Source: Calothrix sp. HK-06 (GTDB lineage: Bacteria; Cyanobacteriota; Cyanobacteriia; Cyanobacteriales; Nostocaceae). Taken from it: a DNA stretch of 64,000 nucleotides. A program made the position numbers and the translations under genes. The notes beneath the pieces are model-generated. The model was not told where the DNA came from. It did no database searches and was given only the letters and a program-made list of their open reading frames with translations. Below, in pieces: positions 46,850-57,403 of the stretch. Location of the stretch: assembly GCF_001904745.1 (NCBI RefSeq), contig NZ_MRCD01000012.1, positions 62,001 through 126,000 of the forward strand, in the 5' to 3' direction. How positions within the stretch are numbered: position 1 is the first letter of the stretch; every line of letters starts with the position of its first letter.

Positions 46850-48688
46850 CTACTGATAGCTGCTAGCTTGACGAGTAAACATTAAATGATACTGTCCCTC
46901 TAACCTCATTAATTCATCATGAGTTCCCATTTCAATAATTTGACCGTGTTCTAAAACAACTATTCGGTCGGCGAGTTTTGCTAAAGCGAGACGATGGCTA
47001 ACTATTACCGCAATCCTCCCTTTCGCCAAAGTGCGGAAAATTTCATAAATTTCATTTTCAGTTTTTGGGTCTAAGTTAGCTGTTGGTTCGTCGAGTATGA
47101 GTAACTCAGCGTGAGATAATCGCAGCAAAGCACGAGCAATAGATAAACGTTGCCATTGTCCCCCTGATAAGTCAACACCACCTTCAAGCTGTTTACCTAA
47201 AAGAGTTTCTAGACCATTTTCCAATTTATCGATTACCTTCGTCATCCCTGTTTCAGCTATAGCTTCGGTGATAGCAGCATGATTTTCTATATCTGGAAGA
47301 TAGCCAAAGCCAATATTTTCTCGAACAGTGGTAGGAAAGCGAGCATAATCTTGCATGACAACGGCAATACGTTTGCGTAGTTCTTCGACGCTAAAGTCTT
47401 TTAAATCCAGATTATTCCAAATAATATTACCTGCGCTGGGGTCGTATAAACGACATAATAATTTCGCTAAAGTTGTCTTTCCGGCGCCGTTTTCGCCTAC
47501 CAACACAATCATTTCGTTTGGTTTAATCGTCAAATTAATATCGCGCAAAATTTTGCGTTCGCTATTTGGGTAGTTGAAAGATAGGTTTTGAATTTGAATT
47601 CCTCCTGAGAGGATTGGAGAATACGGAATAGGAGGTAGAGAATTTTTCGTTTGTGGAGATAAACTTGGCTTTAACTCTAAAAGTTGGAAAATCGGGGTAG
47701 TAGCTAGAGAAACATCATATAATTCTCCACCACCGTCAATGAGGAACATTAAACTGCGACGTACTTGTAAAATCACGCCGCTATATAAAGCCAAATCTCC
47801 AAGAGTATTTTTTTTAGCTAATACTCCGAAAACTATATATACATAAGGTAGCGCAATACCTAGACCACTGAGTAATGACCAAGCAAAAATTTCTTTACTT
47901 CCGCGACGACGAATTTTTTCCATTGCTGTAAACATAGTTTGAAAAAGCCCTTTCCATCGTTCTAATAGTAAACTTTGGAGATGAAATAAACGCAACTCTT
48001 TAGCATAAGCTTCTCCACTTAGCATCATTTTGTATAAATTCATTTCACGCGCGATAGGAGCTTGGGTTTTTTCTGCTCTCCAACTAAGTTTACGATATTT
48101 CATATCTACATACAGAGCAGGAGCTGCACAGCTAAATAAAATCAATGGAACCCACCAAACAAGGTAAGCAGACAGCAAGACAGCAGGAACAAAAATAAAA
48201 AAGCCTTGCAATGTCTGAACTAGTCGAAAAGAAAGTTCTTTAAGTCGCAAAACTCCTTTTTCCGTTAACTGAACTATATTTAGTAAATCGGGTGATTCAA
48301 ATAATGCAATGTCCTGAAAATTAGCAATTTTATCTAGCACCATCAGTTCGACAAAACCCTGAACTCTATCTGCTAAAGTGGCAAAGAAAAAACTGGTAAT
48401 AGTTCCTACAGAATCAGCAAATAAATTTAGCACTAGTAAAATTACTATGCTGTAAAGTAAAGAAGAGTGAGAAGTCATTAGATAAACTGGATTTTCTACT
48501 GTTTGAGTACTTAGAATCTTGGTAATATCATCAATGATCAACTTGTTCAGCCAAACAACTATATTTGGTATTGCTCCTGCAAATAACGTTAAAATTGATA
48601 CATAACGTAGCTCACGTGGAGCAGCCTTCATCACCATAAACACACTACGGTGAAATGCCTGGAAGGTCGTTGATTGTGTGACTTTCAT
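46850..48688 (-). CDS. ABC exporter, fused permease-ATPase
   Basis: 612 residues from ATG 48688; the 26 residues upstream in the frame do not look like a normal N-terminus. Six-span ABC exporter membrane domain (about 20-330), then ATPase: Walker A LVGENGAGKTTLAKLL, Q-loop AVVMQDYARFPTTVRENI, signature DLSGGQWQRLSIARALL, Walker B LLILDEPTANLD, H-loop VSHRLALA. A half-transporter expected to form a homodimer exporting a lipid, peptide or drug. Substrate unknown. No partner genes. Confidence 0.88.
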   Translation of the reverse strand: MKVTQSTTFQAFHRSVFMVMKAAPRELRYVSILTLFAGAIPNIVVWLNKLIIDDITKILSTQTVENPVYLMTSHSSLLYSIVILLVLNLFADSVGTITSFFFATLADRVQGFVELMVLDKIANFQDIALFESPDLLNIVQLTEKGVLRLKELSFRLVQTLQGFFIFVPAVLLSAYLVWWVPLILFSCAAPALYVDMKYRKLSWRAEKTQAPIAREMNLYKMMLSGEAYAKELRLFHLQSLLLERWKGLFQTMFTAMEKIRRRGSKEIFAWSLLSGLGIALPYVYIVFGVLAKKNTLGDLALYSGVILQVRRSLMFLIDGGGELYDVSLATTPIFQLLELKPSLSPQTKNSLPPIPYSPILSGGIQIQNLSFNYPNSERKILRDINLTIKPNEMIVLVGENGAGKTTLAKLLCRLYDPSAGNIIWNNLDLKDFSVEELRKRIAVVMQDYARFPTTVRENIGFGYLPDIENHAAITEAIAETGMTKVIDKLENGLETLLGKQLEGGVDLSGGQWQRLSIARALLRLSHAELLILDEPTANLDPKTENEIYEIFRTLAKGRIAVIVSHRLALAKLADRIVVLEHGQIIEMGTHDELMRLEGQYHLMFTRQASSYQ

Positions 48689-49354
48689 GTTACGTATTTT
48701 TCGGTAGAGGATAAAAGCACAAATGCCCCTAACGCTTCTGTGAAGGCATAAAAGCGATATACTCAAAACTTGGGGATAATTATTTGTGAAGTAGCTAATT
48801 ACTCAGATTTCTTTATCTTGGGAATTATTTACCTACTTTTAATAAAGGGGGAAAATTTTAGCCTCTACAATGTAACATAGCATTTCAATATATTACTTCT
48901 AACTTCAGATGGTAGACTGATGCGTAAGTTTTCTGAGATGATATAAACAATGGAAAAATAGTCAAATTTTACGAAATTGACGCACGTATTCTACCGACAC
49001 TACTGAAAATGTATTACTGTGTGATATTTAATACTTTACTCCCTGTAGTCGGTAAGCGCATTTTTAGCAGCCTTAGATTTTTGATTTTTCTTTATGTGCA
49101 GCAAAGGATTACGTATCGCTGATTCTGGGCGCCATAACCAGGACTTACGTAAAGAAACCAGGTTTCTAGGTTTTCATGCGTAAGTCCTGTTCATATCACT
49201 ATACATTAAGTAATAATTTTATTCTTTTTAATACTATTGTACTATAAAAGATAATATTGAAAAACTGCAAGTGTGTTAGTTAGAGTCAGTTTTATGGGCA
49301 TTCTAAAATTGTAAGCTTCAAGCTTCGTTGATAATTCTCATTCACGAGGAAGGT
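48689..49354. other. intergenic region with a nested palindrome
   Basis: 666 bases, AT-rich, with no gene remnant recognised. It contains the repeat at 49139-49189. The last bases carry the GAGGAAGG ribosome site of the DUF4132 gene. Confidence 0.55.
49139..49189. repeat. CAGGACTTACG palindromic repeat with inner AGAAACC-GGTTTCT
   Basis: Outer arms CAGGACTTACG (49139-49149) and CGTAAGTCCTG (49179-49189), inner palindrome AGAAACCAGGTTTCT (49153-49167). This is a dispersed repeat of filamentous cyanobacteria; the inner part resembles the terminator-like element at 15751. Confidence 0.8.
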
Positions 49355-52177
49355 ATGGAGGAGCAGCTAGACATTAGCGTGCGAGTAGAAATAATAAATC
49401 CTGAAGATTGGTTGTGGGCAACTTGGCGCCCTAGAAACCCTCTCGTACAACCTCAGCCAAAACCTTTTGATAAAAAAGATGCGCTCTCGCGGTTAGAGAA
49501 GGTTTTTGTAAGAAATGAGCGCGCGCAAAAGACTAATACTCGTTATTTTGTAAACTGGCAGAAACCTGAAATTAGTTCTGCACTATCAAAACAAGAAGCT
49601 CATTTTTGGTTTGCAGCGATGACGCACAGTCTCGATAATACAGACTTAAGTATTCAAGCGCTTATAAAATCTTTAAATAATATTGACTTCACTGGGAATC
49701 TTAGCATTGAATTCATAACTTCTAAATTAATTTGGTCTGGAGGTAAGAATTGGAGAACTCCCGAACTTGTTTTAGCTATTGCCAATCTTTGCCCTATTGA
49801 TGAAGTTATTAGCAGTTTAGTTGATATCAGCCTTCTCAATAGTATGGAGCTATTTAGTTACACCGAAGCTCAGTATGATTTGCAAGACTTTCTCGCAGGT
49901 CATAGCTATAATCCTTTGAGGTCAAACGATTTAGCTATTCGTATTGTTGCTGAAAAAATTAATATGGCAGCAAATAATACACTAAACTCGATTTTAATAC
50001 CAGGATTACATCGCTATGTCTTGCCTTATTTAAATGACAAAGAGTTAAAAGAGTTACGTGAGAAGTTAATTCCTGTATTAGAAAAGGCGCCTCAAGGTAT
50101 TACATTACTTCCCTCCCATATATATTATCGTGACCAATGGTTAAAACAACTTCCTGCTTATTTAAGTATGCACGAGAAAGTTAAAGCGTTTGTTGAGAGT
50201 TTGCCAAATCCTCACAGTAATATTCAAGACCCACTAGAAGTAATTTTCAGTCTTGGGAGTGCGGAGTTGGTAGAGACTCATATTCGACGTTTGAAAATAC
50301 TATTAACTAAACCAGTTCATGTGCGCGCGTGGCTTGCTCATACTGAATATACAGCTTTGGACTGGGTACGTGATAGTATATTGAAGGCAGAAAATAAAGA
50401 GCAAGCAGCAGAGTTGTTTGAAGTACTGGCTTTGGTAAAAGCTCCCGAAAATGCTCTGCAAATGTTAATGTTGATGCGTTCTTCTAAAGTGCCAGAACTC
50501 GCGCGTCAGTGCTTAGAAGAACATCCAAATTATACTATTGCTGGTTTAATACCTGTTGTAGCTGGAGATAGTCAACTTGCTTCGATAGCGCTTGAAGTGT
50601 TGCGAGACTTGAAACAGCAAGGACACGCTGAATTCGTTGCCAATGCTATTAAGCATAAAAAGGTAACGCTGGCAAAGAAAATTCAGATAGAAGTTCTTGA
50701 AAGTGAGAAACAGCAGGAACAATACTTGGATGAAGCTACAACTCCTGAATGGTTAAATTCACAAATGGGAAGCTTGAATAAAACTCAGCTTCCTGAATGG
50801 GTTTTACTCAAAGAGTTACCGTCTATCAATATTGGAAATAATAAGCTTAACGATAACCAAATCATAGCTGTTTTGCAGGCATTACGCAAAAGCACCCTCG
50901 ATAGTTGTCATCCTTTAATCCAAGATATTAAACTTCATGCTCAACGCAAGTCTTTAGATAATTTTATTTGGAGACTATTTGAACTGTGGTTAAATGACGG
51001 TGGTACAGCTAAAGAAAAATGGGGAATGACTGCTTTGGGTTTAGTCGGTTCAGATGCAGTTGCTCTTAAACTTGCTCCTTTAATTCGCAAATGGCCAGGT
51101 GAAAGTTTCCATCAACGTGCGGTTCTTGGTTTAGAGTGTTTACGCGCGATAGGTTCTGATACAGCTTTAATGTTGATTCATAGTATCGCAGAAAAGGTCA
51201 AGTTCAGAGCGCTGAAGACAAAAGCCAACGAGTGTATGCAGTCAATAGCGCAAGAACGTAGACTCACGCGCGAACAACTAGAAGACCGAATAATTCCAGA
51301 TTGTGGTTTAAATGAAAAAGGTACAAAAGTATTTGATTATGGTTCGCGTCAATTTTACTTTATACTCGGTGCCGAATTAAAGCCAATGGTACGAGATGCA
51401 AATGGTAAACGTCTTGCTAACTTGCCGAAACCAGGGAAGCAGGATGATGCTGAAAAAGCAAAACAAGCTACAGAAGACTGGAAACTCTTAAAAAAGCAGC
51501 TTTATCAAATGCTCAAAATTCAAGCTATACGCTTAGAGTTAGCCATGTGTAACGAACGTCGTTGGTCTACTTCTGAGTTTGAATTATTACTAGTACAACA
51601 TCCTTTAATGAGTAACTTAGTACAGCAATTCGTATGGGGCGCCTACGACAGCGAAGCTAAATTAATAAACACCTTTAGAGTAGCTGAAGACCGTACATAT
51701 TGCGATTGTCATGATAATTTAATTTCACTTGCAGAGGTTGAGAAAGTAGGTGTAGTCCATCCTTTACATTTAATGGAACAAAAAGCAGCTTGGGGGCAAG
51801 TATTAAGTGATTATGAAATATTCCCCCCATTCCCACAAATAAATAGAGAAATTTATACATTAGAGCCAGAGGAAGTAAACAAATATGTATTGACACGCTT
51901 TGAAGATATTAATTTTGCTTACCTTGCTGGTAGACCAGGTTGGGCACGAAGGTATGAAGGTGTTGATAATGGTTATCTTATTTGGGTTTCGCGTGAGTTT
52001 GTCAAAGCTAATATTAGTGTTGTAATGGGAGGCGAAAATAAAGGATGTTGTTTTTATCCACTAATACGGCGCCTTAATGATAGTGTTAGTGATACAGGTG
52101 CCTTGCGTCTTGGAGATGTTGACCCTCTAGTAATTAGTGAGGTAATTAGAGACTTAACGTTGCTCGATAACTCTTAA
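49355..52177 (+). CDS. DUF4132 protein (YehI/MolR-related)
   Basis: 940 residues from ATG 49355, GAGGAAGG directly upstream. No WGR domain precedes it; the protein starts at VEIINPEDWLWATWRPRNPL. Residues 50-620 are helical, HEAT-like repeats. The C-terminal DUF4132 region (620-940) has KVFDYGSRQFYFILG, KLLKKQLYQMLKIQAIRLELAM and WSTSEFELLLVQHPL, then VWGAYD and the end LRLGDVDPLVISEVIRDL. In E. coli-type systems DUF4132 proteins accompany a MoxR ATPase, a vWA protein, DUF5682 and a SWIM protein. Here it is the only intact member; broken relatives follow from 54.5 kb. Biochemical function unknown. Confidence 0.82.
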   Translation: MEEQLDISVRVEIINPEDWLWATWRPRNPLVQPQPKPFDKKDALSRLEKVFVRNERAQKTNTRYFVNWQKPEISSALSKQEAHFWFAAMTHSLDNTDLSIQALIKSLNNIDFTGNLSIEFITSKLIWSGGKNWRTPELVLAIANLCPIDEVISSLVDISLLNSMELFSYTEAQYDLQDFLAGHSYNPLRSNDLAIRIVAEKINMAANNTLNSILIPGLHRYVLPYLNDKELKELREKLIPVLEKAPQGITLLPSHIYYRDQWLKQLPAYLSMHEKVKAFVESLPNPHSNIQDPLEVIFSLGSAELVETHIRRLKILLTKPVHVRAWLAHTEYTALDWVRDSILKAENKEQAAELFEVLALVKAPENALQMLMLMRSSKVPELARQCLEEHPNYTIAGLIPVVAGDSQLASIALEVLRDLKQQGHAEFVANAIKHKKVTLAKKIQIEVLESEKQQEQYLDEATTPEWLNSQMGSLNKTQLPEWVLLKELPSINIGNNKLNDNQIIAVLQALRKSTLDSCHPLIQDIKLHAQRKSLDNFIWRLFELWLNDGGTAKEKWGMTALGLVGSDAVALKLAPLIRKWPGESFHQRAVLGLECLRAIGSDTALMLIHSIAEKVKFRALKTKANECMQSIAQERRLTREQLEDRIIPDCGLNEKGTKVFDYGSRQFYFILGAELKPMVRDANGKRLANLPKPGKQDDAEKAKQATEDWKLLKKQLYQMLKIQAIRLELAMCNERRWSTSEFELLLVQHPLMSNLVQQFVWGAYDSEAKLINTFRVAEDRTYCDCHDNLISLAEVEKVGVVHPLHLMEQKAAWGQVLSDYEIFPPFPQINREIYTLEPEEVNKYVLTRFEDINFAYLAGRPGWARRYEGVDNGYLIWVSREFVKANISVVMGGENKGCCFYPLIRRLNDSVSDTGALRLGDVDPLVISEVIRDLTLLDNS

Positions 52178-52197
52178 CTAATTGGTGTTTCTTTTTA

Positions 52198-52332
52198 CCA
52201 TAGAGGCGCAGAGAACACAGAGGTAGGAGGAATGAACCACAAAGGCAAAAAGGTTACAAAGAAAGAAGAAAGAAGAGACAACTCCCCAGTATTAATGTTA
52301 CTCTTCTCTGTAACCTCTGTGTCTCTGTGGCG
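52198..52332. repeat. inverted repeat AGAACACAGAGGT ... ACCTCTGTGTCTCTG
   Basis: CATAGAGGCGCAGAGAACAC...GAGGT at the left and AACCTCTGTGTCTCTGTGGC at the right of a purine-rich spacer. It sits just after the DUF4132 stop; common repeat type of Nostocales. Possibly acts as a terminator between this gene and the convergent decarboxylase. Confidence 0.65.
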
Positions 52333-52385
52333 AAAAAAAACATTGCATTTGTTAATAATACGTAAGTTCCTCAGTGACGACCCTA

Positions 52386-54041
52386 CTATTTCTGTAACAT
52401 TTTCAAGAGATTTTCTGGGCTATCCATTTTATCCATTACCACTTCAATAAATGTAAGTTTATCCCTATTCTGTTCAGATGAAACCAGTGCCGATTCTAAC
52501 TCTGCCTCGGTACTTACTTTCACGCCCCAACCATTGTTTCCAAAAATTTCATGGAGCTTGTGATAATTCCACGGTTGTATGTCGTTATATGGCATTTTCT
52601 CACCGTGAATGTCACGCTCTATTGTATAGCCATCGTTGTTGAAAAGAATAATAATTGGTTTCAGGTCGTAGCGTAACATTGTTGATAGTTCTTGTGCCGT
52701 CATTTGAAACGAACCATCACCAACTAGTAAAATGGCTCGTCGTTGTGGAGCAGCGAAGGCACAACCAAGCACTGACCCTACTGAGTAGCCAATTGAACCC
52801 CAAAGTACTTGTCCAATATAGCTGGTTCCCTTTGGTATAGGAATTACGGCGCCTCCAAATAAACAAGTACCAGTTTCGGCAACAACAATATCATCTTCTT
52901 TTAGGAATTGAGCGAATCTGTACCAAAAACGTTGTTGTGTAATCGTTCCTGTTGAGTTGGGTTGGAAGGGAGTTGTAAAACCTGCATCCAAATTTTCTTT
53001 CTTGGGCTTTAAGTTTAGGGTTTCGGTATCTCGGTGCTTAAGGTGTTTGCTTAGAACCTCAAGAAAATCCTGCATTCCTACATTGTTGTACTGTTCACCT
53101 TTAATCTTGAGATGCTGCCCATGCACTTCAATAGTTCGACTAGGGTCAAGTTTAGCGGAAAACTTTCCTGTATTAAAATCGGTCATCAAAACACCGATGC
53201 TTAACACACAATCTGCTTCTTCAACCCGTCTACGCACATAGTCTTCACTAATAGCACCGTTATATATACCAATGAATTGAGGATGCGTTTCCTCAATCAA
53301 TCCCTTCCCCATAGTCATCGTGGCATAAGGGTATCCTGTCACATCAAGAAGTGAGCGTAATTGTTCTTGTAATTGATAACGGTCTACACCCACGTCAGCA
53401 ATAATCACTGGTTTTGATGCTTTATCGAGCATACGCACACTCGCATCAACTGCGTCAGCTAAAGTCGCAGGGTCGCTCTTAAAATGTGGCGCCATAAATG
53501 AATCGTGCGGTGGAGCCACTTCGGAGGTAGCAACATCCATAGGTATGGAAATGTAAACAGGTAATTTCACAAGAAGGCAGGCGCCCAAAACTCTGTCAAT
53601 TTCTGCCGTTGCATTCTCCGGTGTCAAATATGCTTGTGCTGTAGTTACCTTCTCATACATTTGGGCAAATATAGAGAAATCGCCAGTACCTAACGTATGA
53701 TGGACAAGCGCTCCAGATGATTGAATTTTGGTAGAAGGGGCGCCAGTAATTGCCACAACTGGAACGTGTTCAGCATAGGCGCCAGCAATCCCATTAATAG
53801 CACTAAGTTCACCAACACCAAACGTAGTGACTAATGCTGCAATGCCATTAATTCGACCATAGCCATCAGCTGTATAAGCTGCATTGAGTTCATTACAAGT
53901 TGTAACCAACTCAATACCCTCTTGATTAACAATGTAATCAAGAAACTCCATATTATAGTCACCAGCAACACCAAAAATATGCTTAGCGCCAATTTGCTTG
54001 AGACGAAGTACCAGATAGTCGCCAACAGTAAAATTTGTCAT
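52386..54041 (-). CDS. pyruvate/indolepyruvate decarboxylase-family ThDP enzyme
   Basis: 551 residues from ATG 54041; the extra upstream frame to 54176 contains an intergenic palindrome and is not part of the protein. N-terminal PYR domain with catalytic Glu in TTCNELNAAYTADGYGR and the tandem His in LVHHTLGTGD, central domain, and PP domain with the ThDP motif GDGSFQMTAQELSTM...FNNDGYTIE. The HH motif and length identify non-oxidative 2-keto acid decarboxylases (pyruvate, indolepyruvate, branched-chain). Substrate cannot be chosen by eye. It would make acetaldehyde or an aryl-acetaldehyde. It lies inside the decaying DUF4132/SWIM region, as an insertion between its genes. Confidence 0.88.
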   Translation of the reverse strand: MTNFTVGDYLVLRLKQIGAKHIFGVAGDYNMEFLDYIVNQEGIELVTTCNELNAAYTADGYGRINGIAALVTTFGVGELSAINGIAGAYAEHVPVVAITGAPSTKIQSSGALVHHTLGTGDFSIFAQMYEKVTTAQAYLTPENATAEIDRVLGACLLVKLPVYISIPMDVATSEVAPPHDSFMAPHFKSDPATLADAVDASVRMLDKASKPVIIADVGVDRYQLQEQLRSLLDVTGYPYATMTMGKGLIEETHPQFIGIYNGAISEDYVRRRVEEADCVLSIGVLMTDFNTGKFSAKLDPSRTIEVHGQHLKIKGEQYNNVGMQDFLEVLSKHLKHRDTETLNLKPKKENLDAGFTTPFQPNSTGTITQQRFWYRFAQFLKEDDIVVAETGTCLFGGAVIPIPKGTSYIGQVLWGSIGYSVGSVLGCAFAAPQRRAILLVGDGSFQMTAQELSTMLRYDLKPIIILFNNDGYTIERDIHGEKMPYNDIQPWNYHKLHEIFGNNGWGVKVSTEAELESALVSSEQNRDKLTFIEVVMDKMDSPENLLKMLQK

Positions 54042-54073
54042 TGTTTTAGTTACGCATTTATGCGATACATGTG

Positions 54074-54095
54074 GAGACGTTACATGTAACGTCTC
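54074..54095. repeat. 22-bp palindrome GAGACGTTACA...
   Basis: A perfect dyad GAGACGTTACA/TGTAACGTCTC in the leader of the decarboxylase gene; a member of the GTAGAGACG family. Confidence 0.8.
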
Positions 54096-54518
54096 GGAGC
54101 GGGTTGCGGGCATCATGCACAGACCGCATTTACCCAAATTTCCTGTCAAAAATACAAACTTGCAAGGTGCAAGCAATATTTTAATTAAATACTAATTTTG
54201 TGAGATATTAGTACGCTATTTTAACCGCTTAAAAGTAGATATTATAGGTCATATTAATTACCCCTTAGATAGAGGCATCTTTCACTTAATCTTTACATTT
54301 CCCTATGCAGCGTTCTTTGCGTCCCTTCGCTCCGCTCAAGGGCAAGTCTTAGCGGTTCGTAAAAAAAATAACCGCAAAGAAATATTGGGCGCAAACAAAC
54401 AGAAAAAAGTAACTTTCAGAAAGTTGTGTTTACATGGCGCTTTAAAAACGCTTCTCCTTCCGCGCGGGGGATAGGGGCGATTTCCTAAAATTACGGTCTG
54501 ATTTAAAACTTTCCAAAC
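54096..54518. other. intergenic, probably partly degraded
   Basis: No gene was recognised. GC-rich debris around 54320-54480 (for example CCGCGCGGGGGA) differs from the AT-rich surroundings and may be the degraded start of the WGR-DUF4132 gene or an old insertion. Confidence 0.4.
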
Positions 54519-55233
54519 ATCCTCTCTTCCGGGAAGACTGAGTGTAAAACCTTTCCTACACCAGAACAAGCGAAGCAATCTTACGAGAAGTTGATACTAC
54601 AGAAGTTAGGCAAGGGATATGTTGAGGTTAAGCAAGATAGTGAGCTTCTAGTAGAAAGTACTGAACAAGAAATAGCTGAACTGGAAAATGCAGAAGCTAT
54701 TGCACCGTCCGTTAAATCTCTAGATAAGTTGGAAATTACGCGCGTTTTCAATCTGAACCCTCAAGACTTGCGTTTTTGTACTTGGCGCCCAAGGAATCCT
54801 TTACCACGTCCAGAAATCAAAGCTTTTAATCAGGAAGAAGCTATCAAGCATTTATATGGCATTAAACATCCAAATCAAGATTGGTTAGATTGGGATAAAG
54901 CGGATGTACCAGTTTTTATGAGCCATGAAGAAGCCAACATGGCAACGTGGTAGAACTGACCAAGGAGAAATACAAACCCATTATAAATATTTTCCCAAGC
55001 ACAATATAACTGCTGTAGTTGGCGAATATGAAAATGCCTTTCTTGGTGGTGATATGTATGGAGATGAAGCAATTGATGCCTGCTGTTTTGTATCTGGAAG
55101 TTATGTTTCTTCCATTAATGGAATGTGGGGAATCCCTAAAGAAAGGATACTACGCCTTAGTGAGGTAGATACTGTAGTTTTTAGTGAGGTGTTAAGAGAT
55201 TTACATATTGTGACAGCAAAGAGAAATAAATAG
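54519..55233 (+). pseudogene. WGR-DUF4132 gene with internal deletion
   Basis: Frame 1 of the remnant reads GKTECKTFPTPEQAKQSYEK then LILQKLGKGYVEV, the end of a WGR domain, followed by the DUF4132 N-terminus NLNPQDLRFCTWRPRNPL, the same WRPRNPL block as in the intact gene at 49355. At 54951 the frame ends; one frame over, TWQRGRTDQGEI, HYKYFPKHNITAVVGEY and ILRLSEVDTVVFSEVLRDL are the very C-terminus. About 700 codons between are gone. It is a second, paralogous DUF4132 gene, now dead. Confidence 0.82.
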
Positions 55234-55251
55234 CAACCTATAACCCAGGCT

Positions 55252-56177
55252 TTGATAAAAGTTGATGACAGATACAAGCAGCATTTTTACACTCAATTAA
55301 TAAAACACTCAAACTTTTATATGACTTTAGCACAAGAAGCAGCCAATCAAAATACTTCTCCAAACCGCTTACGTGAATTAGCTACTCTCAACCTAGAACT
55401 AGCAAGGTTAGTTGCTAATAATTCTAATGCTGATAGTGAGTTACTTAGAGATTTAATATCCACTTCTGATTATATTACCGGAAAAACGTTGCTACAAATC
55501 CAAACACGCCTCAAGAGGTTTTGATAAAGTTAGCTTGGCAGTTTCCGCAAGAAGTACTCGATAATCCTGTCTTTGAGCAGATTGTTTCAGAAAGTTCTAA
55601 TTTACTAAAGTGTTTTTCGGAAAAATTACTATTGCGTTTAATACAGCAATACAGAATTACTGTAAGTTTTTTAGAATGGGTAGCAAACTGTTCTCATAAA
55701 AAAGTATTGCTAACTTTACTAATAAATTATAATATTCCTGCAACTGCTTTAGACAAATTAAGCCAAAGTCAAGAACCGGAAGTAGTTGATGCTGTAAAAC
55801 TTCATGTTAACTGGCGCCAGGAATTCAGTAACATAGATGAAGTATTGAGCAAAGCAATAGCAATTACTGATTTAGAGAGAAATTGGAACGACGAATACAA
55901 ATTATTAAAGCTCCGTATAATACCTGATTTTATTTTACCTGATTTTGATGACTTTACTAGATTAATAATCGCTCAAGAACCACATACTTCTGCAAAAATT
56001 CTCACTCAAATAATAAAGAATTCTGATAATAACAGCGAAACTAAAGTTAAGGTAGCAGTTGCAGAACATCCCAATACACCCAAAAATATTTTAGAAAACT
56101 TACTAGGTAATGAATCTGAACAAGTTCGTTATGCAGCAGCTAATAACCCTAATACGTCCTTAAATTTTGTACAATAA
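55252..56177 (+). pseudogene. variant leucine-rich-repeat (LRV) protein, frameshifted
   Basis: First part YMTLAQEAANQNTSPNRLRE then LATLNLELARLVANNSNADS ends at 55524, but the neighbouring frame continues the repeat from about 55480 (KNVATNPNTPQEVLIKLAWQ), so one base was lost in the A-run GGAAAAACG. The repeats continue to VAVAEHPNTPKNILENLLGN and end at 56177. These LRV/HEAT-like proteins are common in cyanobacteria next to DUF6745 and MoxR-type genes. Truncated at the 3' end, where DUF5682 sequence starts abruptly. Confidence 0.75.
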
Positions 56178-57130
56178 TTTTAGATATTGCAGGTTATACG
56201 CGCGCTGCTGGTAGTGACTTAATTAGTCGTCAGGATTTATCTTATATATGGAAGCAGTGGTCAATAAGCTGGAGTCCTCTATATGAAGCTAGTTGTATTG
56301 AAAATGCTATTTACGGAACTACTCTAGCAGAAGCAGCAGAAGCAAAATTATTAGAACAAGCAACACGAGTAGAAAGGGATGCGGTTGCATCTGCTTTGTT
56401 ATTATTAGATGCTTGTTTAATGGGTTTGCAACATCTTGCTGAACCTTTTTATCAGCAGTTACTTAATTTAATTCGTTCTGACGGTGATTTTTTCTCGCTC
56501 ACTCAAGCATTAGAACACATATTATATCTGTATTGTTACAACGAAGTATTAGGAACAACAGGTCAAGATAAAATTGGTACGCTTTTAGCAGAAGCATTTA
56601 CGCGCGGTTTATGGCTATTAGAAAGTCTTGGTCAAATACAAGGAAAAGACCAACAGCTACTGCAAGGAATTAAAGTATTATTTGAAACTTTCTTAAGGTG
56701 TAACATTTCTGGGGGGCGCCAGTTAAATTTAAACCGCGACGAATTTATCAATATATTACAGCGAACCAATACTGATTCTACACAAACACATTTACTACGA
56801 GGCGCCGCTTGTGGTGTTCTGTGGAGTTTAAATGCGGCACCTACCGAGCATGTATTATTAGATTTACGCTCCTGCGCTCAACCTAACATGATAGGAGATT
56901 TTCTCACTGGGTTATTTTGTTTAGCAAGGGAAGTTGTACAGCGACACCCAGACTTACTGCTAAATATCGATGAACTTATTACAAGCTTCGACGAAGAGAC
57001 ATTTTTAGAAGCCTTACCAGCTTTACATCTAGCATTTACTTATTTTACACCGCGCGAAAAGCATAACATAGCTTCAACTTTAACCAAAGCTTGGGGAAAT
57101 GTGGAAAAAGGCGCCGTCGTTGGCGATTAA
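56153..57130 (+). pseudogene. DUF5682 C-terminal fragment
   Basis: The frame is open from 56153 with no proper start: LDIAGYTRAAGSDLISRQDL, LAEAAEAKLLEQATRVERDA, then MGDFLTG-like MIGDFLTGLFCLAREVVQRH and EALPALHLAFTYFTPREKH. This matches the last 325 or so residues of DUF5682 proteins (usually more than 700 residues; YehM relatives). The N-terminal part is missing and the fragment is joined directly to the LRV remnant, marking a deletion junction near 56155-56175. Confidence 0.75.
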
Positions 57131-57218
57131 TTTTGTAATCAGGTACAGAAGCTGTGTTTGGTGATTTAGATGATGTTTCTCAAGCACGCGCGCAAGCTAT
57201 TACATTGATATAATTACT

Positions 57219-57401
57219 AACTGTGGATGGATTTTTGAAGACTATCAAGGAAATTATATTGTTTGTAATCGTCCAATAAAACTTTCTTTCGATAACCAAG
57301 ATACTCTTCACGCTGAAGGAAAAGCAGCTATTGAATACGCTGATTGTTATGCGATTTGTTCATATCATGGTATACGTTTACCGGAAAAATACAACGTCTA
57401 A
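57219..57401 (+). pseudogene. DUF6745 C-terminal fragment
   Basis: Sixty codons: CGWIFEDYQGNYIVCNRPI, then LHAEGKAAIEYADCYAICSY and HGIRLPEKYNV, ending TAA. This is the typical end of DUF6745 proteins. No start. The preceding 57131-57218 has a short unassigned open stretch (AVFGDLDDVSQARAQAI) in another frame, probably debris of another gene of the cluster. Confidence 0.65.
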
Positions 57402-57403
57402 AT

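Noticed and set aside
54042..54176. N-terminal extension of the decarboxylase frame
   Set aside because: It contains the GAGACGTTACA palindrome and no ThDP-enzyme similarity; ATG 54041 gives the normal N-terminus.
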